DNA of 64,000 nucleotides from Maniola hyperantus (GCF_902806685.2 NC_048550.1:9095383-9159382), one strand, 5' to 3'; positions 11,961-25,213 are shown, numbered from the stretch's first letter. Numbers and translations are program-made. The notes: generated by a model not told the origin, from the sequence alone.

Positions 11961-12161
11961 TACGCGGCCGAAAGTTATGTAGGTACATTGACGTTTAGAA
12001 GGAGATAGCAGATTTTTAGAGCATTGTCTCTGTCGTTTTGGTTGAGACCGACAACACGTCATATAGGTAGGTATGAGTGACAGAGACAACGCTCTACAAA
12101 GCCGAAATGTCATTCTAAAGGCTGATGTAAGTACCTACATTACTTTCGGCCGCGTACTGTA
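11961..12161. mobile_element. TA-target MITE, CAGTACGCGGCCGAAA family, copy 1
   Basis: Inverted 'acgcggccgaaagt' / 'actttcggccgcgtactgta' arms, with TAGAGCATTGTCTCTGTCG and GAGACAACGCTCTACAAAGCCGAAA as inner inverted segments. Same family as 43406-43587. Confidence 0.7.
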
Positions 12162-12385
12162 CAATATATTTACGTACATACTTAGTACTTACCCAATTTA
12201 TTAACAGGTATATTTTACTTACAAATAACCCGTCTAGATTAAAATATAATGTTTACAATTTATTCATCATTGACCTTGTTCCGGGGCAAGAAGCCGCCAA
12301 GACTTCGTAACTAGGTTACCTAATTTTTTAAGTAATGTACCTAACTATCATATTATCCAAGTTATAGCCCGAAAGGGATATTATC

Positions 12386-12590
12386 TATGTATATAAAAGG
12401 AAAAGCGGACTGACTGACTGATCTATCAACATACCTGTGCAACATACAGTTCAAACTACTTGACGGATCGGGCGGAAATTTGGCATGCAGATAGCTATTA
12501 TGACGTAGACATCCGGTAAGAAAGGATTTTTAGAAATTCAACGCCTAAAGGGGAAAAAAGGGGTCTGAAATTTGTGCAGCAGAATATATA
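12386..12590 (+). mobile_element. Helitron-like GACTGACTGA-family element, 3' truncated
   Basis: Matches 'aaaggaaaagcggactgactgactgatctatcaac' through 'gaaatttgtgcag', but the CACGCGGACGAAGTC...CTAG end is missing. Confidence 0.55.
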
Positions 12591-12822
12591 CAGCTACTTG
12601 ATGAGCTACCTATAATGACAGCTACAAGACAAATTCTAATATGTATTGGTAATTTTCTAGGTAGACTATCAAAGTGCTCGATCCATACCTCATGTTCCCT
12701 AGGCGACCGAATACGCGTGCCGTGGAAGCGCCATTACTACGTGAACTCATTTGCCGAATGTATTCTCTCCGTATTATAAAAGTAAAAGCGTATTGTGGGG
12801 TGCTTTCCAGCAAAGATGGACC

Positions 12823-12960
12823 GATGTTATAAAGAGGGTGACTGGATGAGGAAGGCTAAGGACGGATGTGGTGGTGTAGGTAGAGTAAGAAATAGGTAGG
12901 GGTGGTGCACTTCTTCAAAGACGTTTAGCAGTACGCGGCCGCAGGCTAAAATAATGATGA
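12823..12960 (+). mobile_element. Degenerate RTE-like LINE 3' scrap
   Basis: Contains 'ggatgaggaaggctaaggac' and 'cttcttcaaagacgtttagcag' before 'aataatgatgat', interrupted by TAGG-rich sequence and a CAGTACGCGGCCG end. Confidence 0.35.
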
Positions 12961-13347
12961 TAAAAGTTTTGGAGAAAAACTAAAAAAAAAAAAATTACTG
13001 AAGCAAATTTTACTATACAAGCCCCCCGGAGGGTACAAAATATTGTGTTTATAATTATTATAACACACACATTTTCAGCTCCTTGTTTTTCAAGTCGGTT
13101 TTAACCGATCTCAAAAAGGTGATTCTCAATACGGTTCATAATTTTTATGTTGAGTAGGTATCTCTGGTATTTCCGGAGTGATACCTATATGAGAGACATT
13201 TTTTATTAGATTGTCAAAGTTCTTTAGATGGTTATATTCAAATAAAACCTGATGCTGCAGATGTTGTGCTACCTACCTAAACTATGAGAAATCTGAGGAT
13301 GTTATGTTGATTGTAATATCAGGCAGGTACTTTTATAATCATAATCA

Positions 13348-13552
13348 TAACTAGCTTACGCTCGCGACTTCGTCCGCGTGGTCTACACAAATTTTAAACC
13401 TCCATTAATTTTCAAAAACCTTTCTTAGCGGATGCCTATGTCATAATGGCTATCTGCATGCCAAATTTCAACCCGATCCATCCAGTAGTTTGAGCTGTGC
13501 GTTGATAGATCAGTCAGTCAGTTAGTCAGTCACCTTTTCCTTTTATATACCT
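13348..13552 (-). mobile_element. Helitron-like GACTGACTGA-family element
   Basis: Reads in reverse: 'aactagcttacgctcgcgacttcgtccgcgtgg' at the left (CTAG end) to 'gatcagtcagtcagttagtcagtcaccttttcc' at the right. Confidence 0.65.
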
Positions 13553-13939
13553 ACTTATGTATAAATTTATTGATTGCATACACGTTTTATAGGTGGTACA
13601 AAAGTTAGGTTTATTTACTAGTGTATTTACCATTATAAAGGTGTGCAATAGTTATAATTATTATAATATTACAGGTAATTTTATTCTTATAATATTTGTT
13701 TTAAGTATACATATAAAAGTCAAGTGTATGGAAGAGATTTCCCTTGGTCTCTCATTGATAATAGGGAGTTCAATATTAGTAACTGTGCGTGGGTGGGAAA
13801 TCTGCTTTCTATGAAGTTTATAATATGAAGACGCAAAATGTTTCAAAATGGTTTAGACTCATTAACTGAAAAGCGTAGGCATTGTGGATCGAGAGATGTA
13901 CGAATATGACAGAATGGGCTAGAAATTTTGGAATTTTTA

Positions 13940-14330
13940 AGCAACTTTTGTTGTCTATATGTCAGTCAAGAAACCTAGGGTACTTCCCGTTGACCTACAA
14001 TCATGAAATTTGGCAGGAAGGTAGATCTTATAGCAGATATGAGGGGAAAAATCTGAAAATCGTCAATTTATGATCACATCACAAGAAAATAAAATGTGTT
14101 CATGAACAAATATTTCTATTTTCAACTTTCAAAGTAAGATTACTATGCCAAGTCGGGTATCGTATGAAAGTGCTTTGCTTGTAAATTTTAAAACGGATTT
14201 TTCTTTATTTTTAGGCATAATAGTTTTTGATTTATCGTGCAAAATGTCAATAAAATACGATTGTAGTACGGAACTCGTCAGACTCGCGCAATGCCCTCAT
14301 TGCTGACTCGCAATTGGCCGGTATTTTATC
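13940..14330. mobile_element. GGCCAAGTGCGAGTC/GGTTCCGTACC-family repeat, 5' end lost
   Basis: Shares 'caagaaacctagggtacttcccgttgacct', 'tcatgaaatttggca' and 'gcactcaattggccggt'-type ends with the copy at 1491. Confidence 0.6.
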
Positions 14331-14882
14331 TTGCTAAGAGTTTATGGGAGTAGATTTGTGTGTGTAATATAAATTATATGTTCAAATGTTGTTCATCGGT
14401 TCCCTCGTAATTGCCAAATTGATCATTAAATTTTGTTAAACTAGCTTTTTTCGCCACTTCACCCGTGTTGATTTAGGTTTTTTTAAGATGGATAGGAAGT
14501 TTTATTATAATTTTGCCCCAACTCCCATCAACACTATAATCTTCCAAGGTTCTTAATGCTCAGCTAAGTCGTGGGGTCTGTCGATTAGAAATTGAGACAA
14601 ACCCGATTTCGAATGCCGCTACAAAGTTTAAAAAATATACTTTTGTACAAAAACTCCGTGGTAGGAGGAGAAGGCGCCCTGAACCACCCTGTGTCGGTTG
14701 CCCGGCAACGGCCGGAGCGCAAGCCTCCCTCACGGATTAAGTAATGCCCTTGCTGCACTTCCCCCCATGCCCCGCCCGCCCACTGTCAGACCGCTGAATC
14801 ATGTTTACCATTACTGAGAATATTATTTTTATTCATATCAATTTTAAAATTTTTGTAAAGGAACATCAATTATACCGCCAAT

Positions 14883-15124
14883 CTAAATATATAAAAGCAA
14901 AAGCTGACTGACTGAATGAGTGACTGACTGATTTATCAACGCACAGGCCGATTTATCAACTATCTATCTAAACCATAAATATCTAGACGGATCGGGCTGT
15001 TTGGCATGCAGATAGTTGACGTTGACATCCGCTAAGACAGGATTTTTGAAAATTAATAAATGGGTAAAATAGGAGCTTGAAATTTGTGTAGTCCACGCAG
15101 ACGAAGTCGTGGGAATAAGCTAGT
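14883..15124 (+). mobile_element. Helitron-like GACTGACTGA-family element
   Basis: Begins 'tatataaaagcaaaagctgactgactgaa' and ends 'gtccacgcagacgaagtcgtgggaataagctagt'. Confidence 0.65.
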
Positions 15125-15235
15125 TCAATATATTTACTTACCTACATCATTCGCACTTTTTGATATTATAGGTACCTACCTACTTGCTTGATATTCCTAT
15201 CTTATAAACTCAGATTTGCATGCAGTTTTATTCAC

Positions 15236-15690
15236 AACTAGTTGACCCGCCCCGGCTTCGCTCGGGTGGAATTTAAAAAATCAGCGTGGGGGTAGAACTT
15301 TCCAAAATCCTGAATTTTTAGTTAATTTTTCTTTTGTAACCGAAAACCCAAATATCAATTTTCATACAAACTATTATCCCCTATTTAACCCCCTTGGCAG
15401 TGGAATTTTCAAAAATCGTGAAATATTATTTTTTATTCTTAACCGAAATCCCTTATACTCGTACTTACCAATTTTCATCGATGTAACTTTAATAATGATA
15501 GACTTTCATACAAACTTATTTACCCCCCTTAGGGGTGCAATTTCGAAAAATCCTTTCTTAGTGGATACCTACTCTTCACAAAGAACACACCCTCCAAATT
15601 TCAAGTCTCTAGGACCAGCGGTTTAGGCTGTGCCATTAGTACTATTATATTATTCTGCGGCTGTGCGTTGATAGGTACATATAAGTTAGT
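15236..15690 (-). mobile_element. Helitron-like element with GAAGCCGGGGC...CTAG end
   Basis: The reversed left end 'ctagttgacccgccccggcttcgctcgggtg' matches the ends at 26757-26946 and 58547-58862. The right part carries 'ctaggaccagcggtttaggctgtg' and 'agtcagtcagtcagg'. Confidence 0.6.
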
Positions 15691-15999
15691 CAGTCAGTCA
15701 GGACTTGGAATTTTCTAAATACATATAGAAGATCATATCTATATTTGTGATCAAATAGTAAGATATGTATAGAAAATAAATGTAGGTTTTCTTTTTTGTT
15801 GTGAGGCTGTTCAGACCTTTGAGGAATTATTAGGTATACCTTCTGTGTTAGTAGGTACCTACTTACATAATAATTCTTTCAATGGTTCAGACTCTACTTT
15901 GATGTTTATCTATAACATTATTTCTATCTACTTATACTATTGTAAAAGCTGTTCAAAGTGAAACCTTTTAGCGTAAAATATATAGGTAACAGCTTACAC

Positions 16000-17700
16000 T
16001 GTGCTAACAATCAGTTGAGTTGAACCTACCTGCCTGCCACTGCTGACACCTACGAAGATATTGCTTTTTTTGCACAAATGAAGCAACTGTACCTAGATAC
16101 TACCGAGGAGGGCAAATGCCTTCAAGCATTTTATTGTATCTAAATAAATTTAATTTATTTTGCACTTAATTTTGCATTGCCACTTTATGCATAAGAGATG
16201 TATCTACATTTCACAAATTGTGAATTGGTTTTGTCGATTTTAAAGCCTGTTCGTAATTCGTATTCACTTTGAAGTTTTAATTGAACTAACTGCTTATTGA
16301 AATCTCGCGAAAAGATGGGTAGGTAATGTATTCCGATTAAATAACTACGTAGGTTTTCGCACACTTATCCGATCACTTAGTGCATGAAGATTATAAAATA
16401 CCTAATATGAGAACCCTTTGAAATCCAATCCCTCAGTTTCTCTTCACTGAACAAAGACACTCATGTCTCGACTTTCAGACAGATTTTTCTGTCACCCGAT
16501 CTCTACAAACAAAAGTGCATTCTTATATTATGACATTATTTTTCTCCCTATTTTCATCTTTCCTGTACCTACCTAGTGTACCTATCTAGTAGGATTTTGA
16601 AACAGATAATGAAAAAATTATCATCCCACAATTTAGGACATTAGGAACTTACAGTCTCAAAATTAATTAATACTCTATTTGTTGTAGACTATACTATATG
16701 TAGTATACTCTACTACTATTTGTACTTCATATTTTTACCCAAATATGCATTTACATACCTCATAGTAGTAAGTAGGTACATCGTGGGTGGTACTGACTAT
16801 GCGTATCTAACATGCAATGTGCACCCACATAACATCTAGAAATATGACTGTACATATTATGTTCTTACTATAAAAATATAGGTTTCGACCACGGTGTCTC
16901 CTCCAACATCAATAGTTTCAACCTTAACACGATGTCTTTAAAAAATATGGAAACAAATTACGATCACTTTTTCACCTATCACCTTACATTGTTTTGCGCA
17001 TAAGAAAGTTAGATGTTAATTTTTAAACACAATGAAACTATTAAAATACATTGGTTAGAAGGTGAGTAGGTACTAGGTACCAACAATAGTCATTATTCAA
17101 GGTCAGCAATAAATAATTAAGATATCCAGTTTAAATAAACTAGATCAGGACACCACGCTCAAAATCCTCTAGAACTGGCTCAAATTGATTCACACATCGC
17201 CTGAACGTCTAGCCTTTCAAACAGCCCTAGCATTTTAACTCGAGTTTTTCTACAATATTTACCTAGGTATGAAATTATTGGCCTTTATGTAGTACTAGAT
17301 ACTTTATGTGGTAGATAGATCATTCCAATCCATACTAAATTTTTTGAAGGCTGCAACTCGTGTTTGCTTTCTACTAGATGTTCAGTGTCATTGTCACCAA
17401 TTTTGACAGCTTCATAGAACACGATTTTGTTTTGAAATAGCCCTTTTACAGATTTAGGCAAATGAATGAAATGGTCAAATACCAACATCCGTTCGGCCGT
17501 CCGCTAGCGTCTCGATGAAAACCCTTAAATAAAACTGGGACCTCGGCTGCTGAAAAAATAGCGATCGCAGAACTAAGAAAAGAAAAGCCATTTTGTCCTC
17601 TCTGGGAAATTCCTAGAAATCCCGTAATCATAGCTAAACTACTCACTCATAACTTATTGCAACCTATGACATCTATAGAGACTATAAGAAATAATTATTA
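16000..17700. other. No gene seen; AT-rich, mostly unique
   Basis: Low-complexity AT-rich sequence. Two overlapping minus-strand frames at 17285-17646 (66-67 codons) were inspected; neither shows a known domain or splice support. Confidence 0.3.
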
Positions 17701-18109
17701 GGTATAAATTATAATCATAATTACCTACTTATAGAAAATATATTTTGAGCCAACTAGGTATATAATAAAATATATAAATAAAATATAAATAAAAATAGCC
17801 TTTATTTCCAAAACATGCATTAGGAACTAGGTATATACCTACTAGGAACTAGGTATATACTCGTCTTGGCGGGGCCCGGGGGGCAATACCGCTGGGTACC
17901 TAGTTGGTAGATTACTGATTACCTACCTATACATATTATCAAAACCTTTCCTACATATCAAAACTGAAACAACACTAGGTACCTACTTGAAGTGTTTTTA
18001 TACAATCCAATAGGTAATTAGGTACATATACATAAAATTATATAACTGAGTAAATACCTAACTACGACCTAATATTATTCTACCTATAGGGAAGTACTTT
18101 AGACCGGAG

Positions 18110-18310
18110 ATGCATTCGGTACTCAGGTCGGCACTCAGCAGTCGGCAACCGGCTATAATGGCGCTGCAGAGCCAAGGCCGACGGGTTCGATGACCGCGCA
18201 ATGTCACCTCTATGCATTCAATGACAACACAATCCCCCCGCCCCATGCCACCGTGCCCCCCGACCGCCCGCTTATCTGTGTACCGTATAAAGTTATGTAT
18301 CGCTGCAAGC
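18110..18310. other. GC-rich, CpG-rich island in AT-rich surroundings
   Basis: Contains runs such as 'ccccccgccccatgcc' and 'gtgccccccgaccgcccgc'. It could be a promoter, an unrecognised first exon or a repeat. Neither strand shows a recognisable protein. Confidence 0.25.
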
Positions 18311-19072
18311 CTGCAACGCATTTTATGATCTAGAATTCACTGCGTTGTTCCTATTTCAAATTATTGGCATACCTATTTACCTACCTAGATAGGTAAACAG
18401 ACCTAGTACCTACCTACCTAATACCTACCTATTGGTTTTTTATAACTCTAGGTGCCATAAGTACCTACCTAGGTAGGTAGTTAGGTAGGTAGGTAGGGTA
18501 GCCACCTAGGCACAATGTTTGATAATTCCTAGCCTATTGAGTAGGTACTTAACTACCTACCTAGTGCCTCTACCACCGTCTGGTTCGAAATGCAGAAATA
18601 TTCTGGATAGGTATAGTTCTGGAATTTTAGTTTAGATAGGTAGGTACCTACCTATCGTAAAAAAGTAATTCTTTTAAGGATCCAGATCCCTATACCTCGG
18701 AATGAAAAATGGAACCCACGACAGACACGAGTTGTCGTATAGATACCTACCACTCGTGTCTATCTGTCCGTCTGTGACAGCCAATTTGCTCCGAATCTAG
18801 TAAATTGTTTACTTAGTAGCCTAGTAGCACACCTACCTAGGTAAGTATCATCATCATCATGATCAACCCATTGCCGGTTAACTACTGAACACGGATCTCC
18901 TCTCTGAATGAGAAGGAGCTGGCATAGTCCAGCAATAATAATTATTATTTATGTGATCCAAACACGGATGTGTTTACCTACCTAAATAAATGAATTATTT
19001 TCAATACCTATTGTGAACCACTTTTAGTTGCAGAGTCTGGGACCTTACCTAAGACCTACCTTACCTTAATTT

Positions 19073-19486
19073 TTAGGGTTCCGTACCTCAAAAGGAAAAA
19101 CGGAACCCTTATAGGATCACTTTGTTGTCTGTCTATCTGTCTGTCAAGAAACCTACAGGGTACTTTCCGTTGACCTAGAATCATGAAATTTGGCAGGTAG
19201 GTAGATCTTATAGCTGACATTTGGGGAATAATCTGAATTTAGGGTTAGATCACACAAAAAAAATTAAATAGTGGTCATGAACTAATAATTAGTATTTTCA
19301 ACTTTCGAAGTGAGTGACTATATCAAGTGGGGTATCATATGAAAGGTCTTCACCTGTACATTCTAAAACAGATTTTTATTTATTTTTATGCATCATAGTT
19401 TTTGAATTATCGTGCAAAATATCGAAAAAATACGACTGTAGTATGGAACCCTCATTGCGCGAGCCTGACTCGCACTTGGCCGGTTT
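19073..19486. mobile_element. GGCCAAGTGCGAGTC/GGTTCCGTACC-family repeat, full length
   Basis: Both ends ('ttagggttccgtacctcaaaagg' and 'cgcgagcctgactcgcacttggccgg') are intact, very close to 1491-1918. Confidence 0.7.
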
Positions 19487-20009
19487 TTAAATAAGTATGT
19501 GGGTACCTAACGACTCGCTCCGCTCATCGATCCATGTGATTGCGAATGCGACGTCATAAGTAACGTACCTAGGTACACCTACCTAGATTCCTCCGACATA
19601 ATATTATTATTAATGCTTGTACTCTACTTGGTGAGGTAGGTACCTCTAAAGTTTCAATAAACTAAAACGCAATACTACAGCCATTACAAATTATTGCTAC
19701 GATAAAAGATGGAAGTAGGTAGGTAGGTAGGTACCTAATTACATAATAATATTATTATAACTCTAGTCTGCCAATCCGTACTGCTCCAGCGTAGTGGACT
19801 ATGGCCAAACCCTTCTCATTCTGAGAGTAAGCCCGAACCCAGTACTCAGTAGTGAGCCGGCGATGGGATGATAATGATAAATTTAGACTAGGACAACCCT
19901 CCACCTCCCATGGCCCCACCAACCTCTCGGTTATATGGGCCGAATCGCGGGAGGGCGCCCGTTCGGTACTTGCTCTTGGCATTTTCTGATGCAGATGAAT
20001 TTAGACTGT

Positions 20010-20275
20010 TTTAAATTGGATTTAGTATTTAGGTAAGTCTGCTGGTGGGAGGCTTCGGCCGTGGCTAGTTACCACCCTACCGGCAAAGCCGTGCCGCCAA
20101 GCGATTTAGCGTTACGGTACGATGCCGTGTAGAAACCAAAGGGGTACGGGTTTAATAAAAACTGCCACACCCCTTTCATGTTATGCCGCTACCATCTTAG
20201 ACTGCATCATCACTTACTACCAGGTGAGATTGCAGTCAAGGGCTAACTTGTTTCTAAATAAAAAAAATAAAAAAA
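20010..20275 (-). repeat. LINE 3'-region-like dispersed repeat
   Basis: Read in reverse it has 'caagttagcccttgactgcaatctcac', 'agtgatgatgcagtctaag' and 'ctaaatcgcttggcggcacggctttgccgg'. Partial copies at 33675 and 8360. Confidence 0.5.
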
Positions 20276-20339
20276 TACATACTAGTTAGGTACCTATAAG
20301 AACGGCAGATACATTCAAATTTATATCACTTACTCTAAC

Positions 20340-20515
20340 GGAAGAAAAACACCGCAACGTGAGGAAATCTGCATGCCTGAGTGTTTTCCACAATGTTCTC
20401 TTAGGTGTGTGAAGTCTGCCAATTCACAATGAGCCAGGCGTGGAATAAACCGTTCTCATTCTGTGAGGAGACCCGCGTTCTGTATAGTGGGCCGACGATG
20501 GGTTATCACGATGAT
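20340..20515 (+). mobile_element. SINE body fragment (tRNA head missing)
   Basis: Runs from 'gtgaggaaatctgcatgcctgag' to 'gacccgcgttctgtatagtgggccgacgatggg', matching the 3' half of 7285-7612 in plus sense. Confidence 0.6.
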
Positions 20516-20743
20516 GAAAAATAAATGCATGCATGCAATGCATAACAAAAATATAAAAATATAAAAAGCTTTATTCCAGGGGGACTCCCATACGGAATGG
20601 GGGGCTTTAAAGTGGCGATTGAAATATACACTAGTATAATTGTCTACTGACAAACAGCTACATATTAGAAACTGAAACTTGTGTATAATTTCAGTTATAC
20701 CATGTAGGTACTTGAACAACAAATACTAAAATTAGATAAATAT

Positions 20744-20906
20744 TGGGGCCGATTCTCTTGTACACAATCTCTAAACTAAACTAAATTAACAGGTCTAAAT
20801 CTAGTGCTATCCTTTTCCGCAAGCAACATTTTGAAAGGGATAGCAATAGATTTAGACGTGTCGTTTTAGTTTAGTTTAGAGATTGTGTACCAGAGAATTG
20901 GCCCCA
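20744..20906. mobile_element. Palindromic MITE, CTCTAAACTAAACTA family, copy 3
   Basis: Intact arms. It is followed directly by a second copy in opposite orientation (20905-21071). Confidence 0.8.
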
Positions 20907-21071
20907 TTGTGGCTAATTCCATTGTACACAATCTCTAAACTAAACTAAAACGACACGTCTAAATCTATTGCTATCCCATTGATAATGTTGCTTGCGGAAA
21001 AGGATAGCACTAGATTTAGACCTGTTAATTTAGTTTAGTTTAGAGATTGTGTACAAGAGAATCGGCCCCAT
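20905..21071. mobile_element. Palindromic MITE, CTCTAAACTAAACTA family, copy 4 (inverted neighbour)
   Basis: Starts 'attgtggctaattccattgtacac' and ends 'agagaatcggcccca', the reverse of copy 3, so both together form a nested four-arm palindrome. Confidence 0.8.
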
Positions 21072-21410
21072 TATAAAGAAACGAAATCAATTCATTTTTA
21101 AAGGGTATCAGATTTTTAACCTAGCTTCACACACGGGACGAACCACTAGTATTATAAACAAACGACTTTATTAATCGCAGTGCAAAGGGCAACTTTATCA
21201 TTGCAAGAAGGAGCTCTTTCAATTACCTATACTTAGGTACATAATATTACACACATGAGTAGTATCTTATCAATACAAGGAAATAATAATGATCTAAGTA
21301 GGTAAGTATCTACTTATTTTGGATCCTTTAGATTTTTTTAGTTCAAATTGTCAAACTGAAAAAAAAATTAAAAACTAAGCTACTTAGTTACCTACTTAGG
21401 TATTAGATAG

Positions 21411-21486
21411 CGGTTTTGTAGAGCATTATCTCTGTCGTTAAGACCGACAAAACGTTACACATTATTTTCTGCCGCGTTCTGTATAA
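21411..21486. mobile_element. Fragment of the CAGTACGCGGCCG MITE family
   Basis: 'gtagagcattatctctgtcgttaagaccgacaaaacg' followed by 'ttctgccgcgttctgta' is one arm of the family. Confidence 0.5.
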
Positions 21487-22876
21487 GTCGGTGGTTATTC
21501 CTATTGGGTTTATTCCTAACCAAAACATAAGACATTGTGAAGGTGACCTAATCTCCTACCTGATTCAAGCTCGGAGGCATTGGAGGTAACGAATAACCGG
21601 CAATAAAATGGTAAAAAATTGATCAAGCGCGTGTTTGAAATCAGAGGTAGGGTTCCGTAGTTTTGCTAACTGCTAAAAATGTTTACGGTCATTATTTCGT
21701 AAACTGTAGCTTTTGTTCAAAAATTGTCCAAAAACCTCATAATATTTTGACATCAATCTTTTTCGGCTAAATCATTTTATTTTGTTGGTTTTAATCTTTT
21801 TATGTTGATGATATTTATGTATGAATCCAGAGTAACCCTTTTTTTTCAAAGGTTGAGTAATATGCGTGTGTGTAGCAGTAACATGTTTCTTTATAGTGGT
21901 GTTTAAATTTCAACCTTACAGCTGTTATGTTTATATTTAAAATAGCTGTGAAACTAAACAGACGGGCAGACTGAACGACCTATATTCTTAAAGGTTCCTT
22001 TTTTTACTACGGATCCCTAAAAAGTTGGCCAGCCTTCAAACTGCGAAGTCGAGGTTATTGACATAGGTACCTACGACGAAATACCTGGACGGCGATCTCC
22101 GGTCGAATTTGCAATATTATACCAATATATACCTACTTACCTACCCACATTATACATGTGTACACATTTAAGAGGGAGTTTATTTAGAGCGCCCGCCATA
22201 CAAACCAAGTTTGATTCCTATTTTGAAAATGAACTATTTTGTCAACGTACCTATATTTTAATTATTGTAGGTAGGTATGATTTTTTCGTAATTCGCAAAT
22301 ATTTTCAAAAAACCTCATTATTTTTACTGATTTTAAAAACCTTTTAACGGGGACCACGTGGGTGGCACGGGTGGGCAGATTTTTTTTTGACTTTGATTGC
22401 GAATTTTGACGTGAATTAACGTTACAGAAGTGTTGCAAAAATATACAATTGGAAACTCTTAATTACTGAATGTATTTCTATGTATCAGATCTTTAGAACA
22501 TTCAGTGAATAGCTACGTAGAACTTGTTGGTATCCAACATACCCAGGTGTTAGGAATGCAGTGAATGTTTCGGCGCTATTTAGAGGGCACCTTGAAACGC
22601 AGCCATTGACCGTGGTCAGGGACGCGACCCTGAGTCGGCGTCACAATTCGTGATGTAACGCTCTCTACAATAGCGGTAGTCAATTCAACCAATTGAGGTA
22701 GGTGCCTACCTACATTCGTTTAAGTATACGAACATGTTATACGTACCTACCTTTTCACGAACATTATTATTGTCTGTACTCGTGCCAACTGCAAATAATA
22801 ATTAGTACCTTCCTACTTATACTTCGTACTTATAGTACGGTATAATAACATTGTAAATTGAAAAATTAAGAATTAA

Positions 22877-23025
22877 AAAGAGCAACTGCCGAGTTTCTTG
22901 CGGGTCTTCTCGGTAGGAACGGCATTCCGAACCAGTGGTAAATTAAAACTACCTGACTATTCATAAGCACTTTTAAAAAGTTTACATGAATAAAAAAACA
23001 TTCTATTCTATTCTATTCTAAATTC
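22877..23025 (+). mobile_element. LINE 3' UTR with (TTCTA)n tail
   Basis: 'gccgagtttcttgcgggtcttctcggtaggaacggcattccgaaccagtgg' leads to 'gaataaaaaaacattctattctattctattcta'. The same ending with another tail is at 54375-54475. Confidence 0.6.
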
Positions 23026-23559
23026 TTACCTAATACCTAGGTATTACAATTTACAACAGCCGGATGACGGGTATGTCGATATAATATACAGTTGAGTAGG
23101 GACTAGGGAGGTAGAATTACTTAAGTGTGTATAATGTAACATAGTTGCATATCAATAAAGAGGATGATACATAACTGCTCATAATTATTATTTACGTTGC
23201 GTCTAACTCTATACCTATCTACATTCTATTAGGCAAGTAATTTGTCGCATCAGATAATAATATTATAAGCTTATGCCCGCGACTTCGATCGAGTGGAATT
23301 AAAAACCTGTGATATATAGCCATTGTAGTTTTCGTTTTCGTGTCGATCTGCCTCCACTAACGGAAAGTTTTAAATCTATTGAAAAATTGAATTGATAGGC
23401 GTTCCAGCATAATCTACGAAGCAAAGATGAATTACTAAAATTGTATTTTATGGAATCTTACCAGTTTAATATAGGTAGATACAGTTTAAAAATTAGTGAC
23501 TGGAGATAAGAGTTAGTTTTGATAAGTTAGGATTCGTTTTACTGACTGACTGACCGGGT

Positions 23560-23683
23560 ACAGTACCCGGCAAGAAATATTGTAGATAGACCTTAAGAAA
23601 GAGAAGCGGTTTCGTTGAGACCGACAAAACGTTATGAGTGACAGAGACAATGCTCTACAAAGCCGAAATCTCATTCTAAAGAT
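23560..23683. mobile_element. Fragment of the CAGTACGCGGCCG MITE family
   Basis: Starts 'acagtacccggcaagaaa' and keeps 'gttgagaccgacaaaacgttatgagtgacagagacaatgctctac'. Confidence 0.5.
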
Positions 23684-23770
23684 CATACACTAAGAATAAC
23701 AACTCGTCATACATCTTGCCAGCTAGGTACTGTAAAATAAGTGGCACCCCGTATCACTACCCATCACTAC

Positions 23771-23970
23771 TCATATTACAATGCGAAAGTGTGTTTGTTT
23801 GTTGGTTTATTAGTGTGTTCGTTTGTCCATCAATCACGTCGCAACAGAGCAACGGATCGACGTGATTTTTTGTATGGGTATAGTTAAAGACCTGGAGAGT
23901 GACATAGGAGACTGTTTCCCCTGAAAATCAATGAGCTCCCGCGGGATTTTTAAAAACCTAAATCAGCTAG
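23771..23970 (+). mobile_element. Helitron-like element, ATTATAAATGCGAAAGTGTG family
   Basis: Starts TCATATTACAATGCGAAAGTG, contains 'atcacgtcgcaacagagcaacgg' and 'gagctcccgcgggatttttaaaaacctaaat', ends CAGCTAG|T. A small deletion removes the usual GCGGACGAAGTC part. The 5'-TC...CTAG-3' ends and A|T target fit Helitrons. Confidence 0.65.
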
Positions 23971-25213
23971 TAAAAGATAAATAAGTAGGTAAGCACCTAT
24001 GACGTTTGTGCGATTAATTAATGAAGGTTGCATGGAAGCAAATCGAAAAGGAAAAAAACTGGTCAAATGTGAGTCGGACCAGCAGGTAGGGTTCCGTAGT
24101 TGCCTGCCACAATATTATGCGGACTTAGAATTGCTATTTTACACAACTAACGATTGTGTGTGATTGAAAGAGGAGGGGATTTACTAAGAAGACGGACGAT
24201 CGGACAGACAGACATGGCGAAATTAGAAGGGTTGTTTGTTGACTACGTCCCTAAGACTGGTCAAGTGTGAGTTAGAAGTTAGAATGCGCATAAGGGAGAT
24301 TGAGGGACAAATTTAAAAAAAATATATAAAAACAAAGTAAATTTTTTTATCTTTAAGTAAGTACGTATACAGATTGTTCCAAGTCCAAATACCAACACAT
24401 TTTCTTGGTCGACTCTAGCAAGTTAGTTATTGATCTTATAATTACATATTGATAATATGTATACAATATGATAAATTTTCTTGCTGTGATATTTTGCTTA
24501 TAACTGAATATTAGATTATAATATAAGTATATTATTTTATAATTTTTTTGTAAGTAGTTTAGGATTTAGCAATTGAGAAATTATTCAAGTCACGTCAAAT
24601 TAACACTTCAAGCATACAATAATCTATGACTTCAAGATTCATTTCATAAACGGAATGTTTTTTCGAAATACTGCGTCAGAGATCTTAAGATAATAATTTT
24701 TAAGTACCTATTAAACAAGGTTCAATTTTTTTTATTCAATCGCTCATAATAATGTTAATGAAGTACCTAACTACCCTTTTTTTTAAAAAAAAATCTGAAT
24801 ATTACATTTTACCGCTACATCTACATAGGTGTAGGTACGTACTACATATGTAGTACTATGTAACAATAACAAGTTTTACTACTTACAACTGTACCTTTCA
24901 ACTTCAATAGTTTCTAAAAAATATAACTACGGAACCCTAAAATGACATACTTATTTAAAATAAATGTAGGAATTCATTACCTATTCAATGCCATAAAACT
25001 TGTTATCACTAATACCTAATGCTCCGATTTTCGCGATAGTTTCCTAATTGAGATTTTTTTATAATGAATGTATCTAGGCACATATGCAAAATACAAAGTA
25101 GGTCCCTAGGATAATAAACTTTGGAAGTGTGTGTGACTGAGAAGGAGCACACAACAAACTTAGTCGGGAATTCTTATTACCATTTAAAAATAGAACTTCA
25201 AACTATTTTTGTT

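Noticed and set aside
17285..17646. Two minus-strand frames of 66-67 codons that look protein-like
   Set aside because: They overlap in different frames, match no family I know, and have no splice partners nearby.
18058..18321. 87-codon minus-strand frame in the GC island
   Set aside because: Long frames are expected by chance in GC-rich DNA; composition is odd and no domain is visible.
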